From assembly GCA_964538995.1 (NCBI GenBank), contig CAZIFK010000001.1, positions 1-64,000 of the forward strand: a DNA stretch of 64,000 bases, given 5' to 3'. The stretch comes from JADFRD01 sp964538995 (GTDB taxonomy: Bacteria; Fidelibacterota; Marinisomatia; Marinisomatales; TCS55). The stretch's first letter is position 1, and each line of letters begins with the position of its first letter. Shown piece by piece: positions 62,744-64,000 of the stretch. The notes beneath the pieces are model-generated. The model was not told where the DNA came from and ran no database searches. It worked only from the letters and a program-made list of their open reading frames with translations. Position numbers and translations under genes: made by a program.

Positions 62744-62953
62744 CCCGCTTGAGACACGTTATTTCAGGATCTTCAATAAATTGCCCTTGGAGGCTAACTC
62801 TGTCGGCAAAAAACAGGCCTTTTCTGATAAGTATCGGGATGAAGGAAGTTTGCTGTTGGTGGGAGGCCGCCACTCATGTTAAACATGATCCTGAAAAACA
62901 CTCAATGCGGGATATTTAAAAACCCCGGCTTTTAGAAAAATGCCGGGGTTTTT
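62744..62953 (+). ncRNA. Probable structured small RNA, 6S-like architecture
   Basis: A region of about 170 bases folds back on itself: CCCGC (62744-62748) with GCGGG (62907-62911), TTGAG (62749-62753) with CTCAA (62901-62905), and TTTCAGGATC (62762-62771) with GATCCTGAAA (62887-62896). Inside is a purine-rich bulged part and an apical hairpin formed by AACAG/CTGTT around CCTTTTC...GAAGGA (about 62812-62857). A strong terminator follows at 62918-62953. A single long, internally bulged hairpin is the form of 6S RNA, the RNA-polymerase-binding regulator; SRP RNA was considered but its conserved tip is not convincing. Assignment to 6S is inference; that an RNA is made is well supported by fold plus terminator. 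Confidence 0.55.
62918..62953. terminator. Bidirectional rho-independent terminator
   Basis: AAAAACCCCGGC (62918-62929) and GCCGGGGTTTTT (62942-62953) form a GC-rich 12-bp stem with a 12-base loop, followed by TTTTTATTTAT on the + strand and a U run on the minus strand. It ends the small RNA on the + strand and can also serve the dnaB-like gene, whose stop is 82 bases away. Confidence 0.92.
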
Positions 62954-63034
62954 ATTTATAACAATTGGAGGGAACAAAAATGTGAATGAATGAGTGATTG
63001 ATTGGATGATTAGATAGGTTTTTGAGATATTCAA

Positions 63035-64000
63035 TTACTCAAATCTTGCATATTTTTCTACGAACTTTAAATTTACATATCCGGTTGGACCGTTTCGGCT
63101 TTTTGCTATGATTACCTCTGCCTTCCCCCTGTCAGTTTCATCAAGAGTATCTATCCATGGACGATAAAGAAGCATGATTGTATCGGCAGATTCTTCAATT
63201 TCAACCGCATGGTGAAAGTCACTCAATACCGGTCGTTTGTTTTTTCGATCTTCGGGTTTTCGTGTTAATGAGGATGTAACGATAACAGGTATTTCCAGTT
63301 CTACTGCCATCTGTTTTAATAAATGATAGGTAAGTTGTTGTGCATCTCGTTTTTGGATTGCTTGATTATTATCAATAATCAGAAGTTTAATATCGTGTTC
63401 TGCTTTCAGTCGTATGGCGTTATGTTTCATCTTCAGAGATGATAAAGATATCGTATCATCAATGAAAATTGAAGTTTCACCCAGCGTAGCCATACTCGAT
63501 GTAAAAGCTTTCCATTTTGATTTTGCAAGTTTTCCTGTCCTTACTAAGTGTGTATCCACTTTTGCTTCCATGCACAATAAACGAAAAGCAATCTGTGTAC
63601 TGGTCAAGTCCATAGAAAAAAATCCTATGGGTACTTTTTCAACTACTGCTGCATGTCGCATAATGGTTAAAGCTAAAGCCGTTTTTCCCATACCCGGACT
63701 GCCTCCTATTATGTAAAGGTTCCCGGCATCGAGTCCGCAAAGCATTTCATCCAATTCCAGCAAACCGGTAGTTAAGTATGTTGGCTCTTGTTTCCCTGAA
63801 TGTACTTCATTCAGTATTTCAATAACTTGATTCAAATGTAAATCAATATGTTCAAAGCCTGTTTTGAGTCCATCCGTGTATAGCATCAAAAGTGACCTTT
63901 CAGCCTTCATCAAAGCTTGGTCATAGGAAAGTTTCTTATCAGCGGATATTGTTAATATATCCTCGCCAACCTGTTTAAGTTTTTCTCTTAATTCTTTTTC
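63035..64000 (-). CDS. dnaB: Replicative DNA helicase DnaB-like, 5' end beyond the window
   Basis: The C-terminal about 320 residues of a hexameric DnaB-type helicase; the frame is open through 64000, so the 5' part (N-terminal domain) is outside. Walker A GGSPGMGKTALAL, the FSMDLTSTQI strand, Walker B region LLIIDNNQAI, TSSLTRKPEDR, and the closing VIIAKSRNGPTGYVNLKF are homologous to DnaB. Several family-typical residues differ: the FSLEM glutamate is Asp (FSMDL), DYLQL is DNNQA, and the conserved LSDLRESGAIEQDAD is LSDFHHAVEIEESAD. It may be the true replicative helicase of a divergent lineage or a paralogue. Confidence 0.85.
   Translation of the reverse strand, partial: EKELREKLKQVGEDILTISADKKLSYDQALMKAERSLLMLYTDGLKTGFEHIDLHLNQVIEILNEVHSGKQEPTYLTTGLLELDEMLCGLDAGNLYIIGGSPGMGKTALALTIMRHAAVVEKVPIGFFSMDLTSTQIAFRLLCMEAKVDTHLVRTGKLAKSKWKAFTSSMATLGETSIFIDDTISLSSLKMKHNAIRLKAEHDIKLLIIDNNQAIQKRDAQQLTYHLLKQMAVELEIPVIVTSSLTRKPEDRKNKRPVLSDFHHAVEIEESADTIMLLYRPWIDTLDETDRGKAEVIIAKSRNGPTGYVNLKFVEKYARFE

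Larger units (their letters stand above)
62499..63034. other. 536-base noncoding region between symporter and dnaB-like genes
   Basis: This convergent spacer contains, left to right, a palindromic repeat (62531-62621), a promoter, a probable structured RNA gene and a bidirectional terminator, each listed separately. No protein gene is supported. Confidence 0.7.

Noticed and set aside
62744..62915. SRP (4.5S) RNA
   Set aside because: A GAAGGAAG string is present, but the paired tip with AGCAGC partner expected of SRP helix 8 is not found; 6S-like form fits better, though unproven.
1..64000. CRISPR arrays, tRNA, rRNA genes, transposase genes
   Set aside because: I looked for regular spaced repeats, cloverleaf-like segments and DDE/HUH transposase signatures and saw none that I could support.

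Overview
The window is a gene-dense, AT-rich bacterial chromosome segment of about 60 protein genes. I see no tRNA, rRNA, CRISPR array or phage block. Several traits point to a marine member of the FCB superphylum, and the best guess is Candidatus Marinimicrobia (SAR406) or a close relative. These traits are three large exported proteins ending in a YPNPFN-type C-terminal sorting domain (type IX secretion), many Sec/lipoprotein signal peptides ending in ..GQ or ..C, several ion-coupled symporters (AGCS, SSS, DAACS families), and a multihaem cytochrome. The assignment is inference; no rRNA gene is present to confirm it.

Layout. 1-2123 (+): the end of acpP, then fabF and rnc. 2120-6087 (-): BFN/UVR nuclease-like protein, PGI/PMI isomerase, polyprenyl synthase, phosphohexomutase. 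6228-17000: mixed genes including a DUF2279-like protein, a uridine-kinase-like protein with a ThrRS-like N-terminus, a 946-residue type IX secretion cargo, a Mth938-fold protein, a secreted hydrolase, a methyltransferase, murQ and an alanine/Na+ symporter. 17092-22626: lptF/G-like permease converging on an outer-membrane barrel gene and a giant lipoprotein gene. 22725-33481 (-): housekeeping run ileS-dksA/traR-lspA-rluD-xerC/D-pckA-hpf-metK-ahcY. 33672-40082: eIF2B-like protein, small lipoprotein, HtrA protease, two type IX cargo proteins and a fragment of a third sorting domain. 40109-51010 (-): a tightly overlapping nine-gene run pyrF-pyrE-cyclophilin-patatin-dsbD-tlpA-M1 peptidase/Omp85-like fusion-YVTN propeller-pentahaem cytochrome. 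51241-52530 (+): exported methyltransferase and GNAT. 52718-56076: accessory patch with two palindromic repeats and two toxin-antitoxin modules. 54544-62498: SSS symporter, DUF885 peptidase, YyaL/DUF255 protein, ROK kinase, DAACS symporter. 62499-63034: palindromic repeat and a likely structured RNA gene. 63035-64000 (-): dnaB-like helicase running off the window.

How the parts fit. The core genes cover lipid synthesis, sugar phosphate interconversion, the methionine/SAM cycle, gluconeogenesis, pyrimidine synthesis and translation. The most distinctive block is the envelope redox/secretion operon at 40-51 kb. There DsbD and a TlpA/ResA-like thioredoxin could supply reductant for the downstream c-type cytochrome, while an M1 peptidase appears fused to an outer-membrane barrel. 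The most interesting non-coding signals are a MITE-like palindrome with 16-bp perfect inverted ends lying over the start of the cytochrome gene (41462-41621), a long-stem RNA with its own promoter and terminator (62694-62953), a pair of related 47-bp direct repeats bracketing the ROK kinase gene, and a remnant of a type IX sorting domain (36407-36535).
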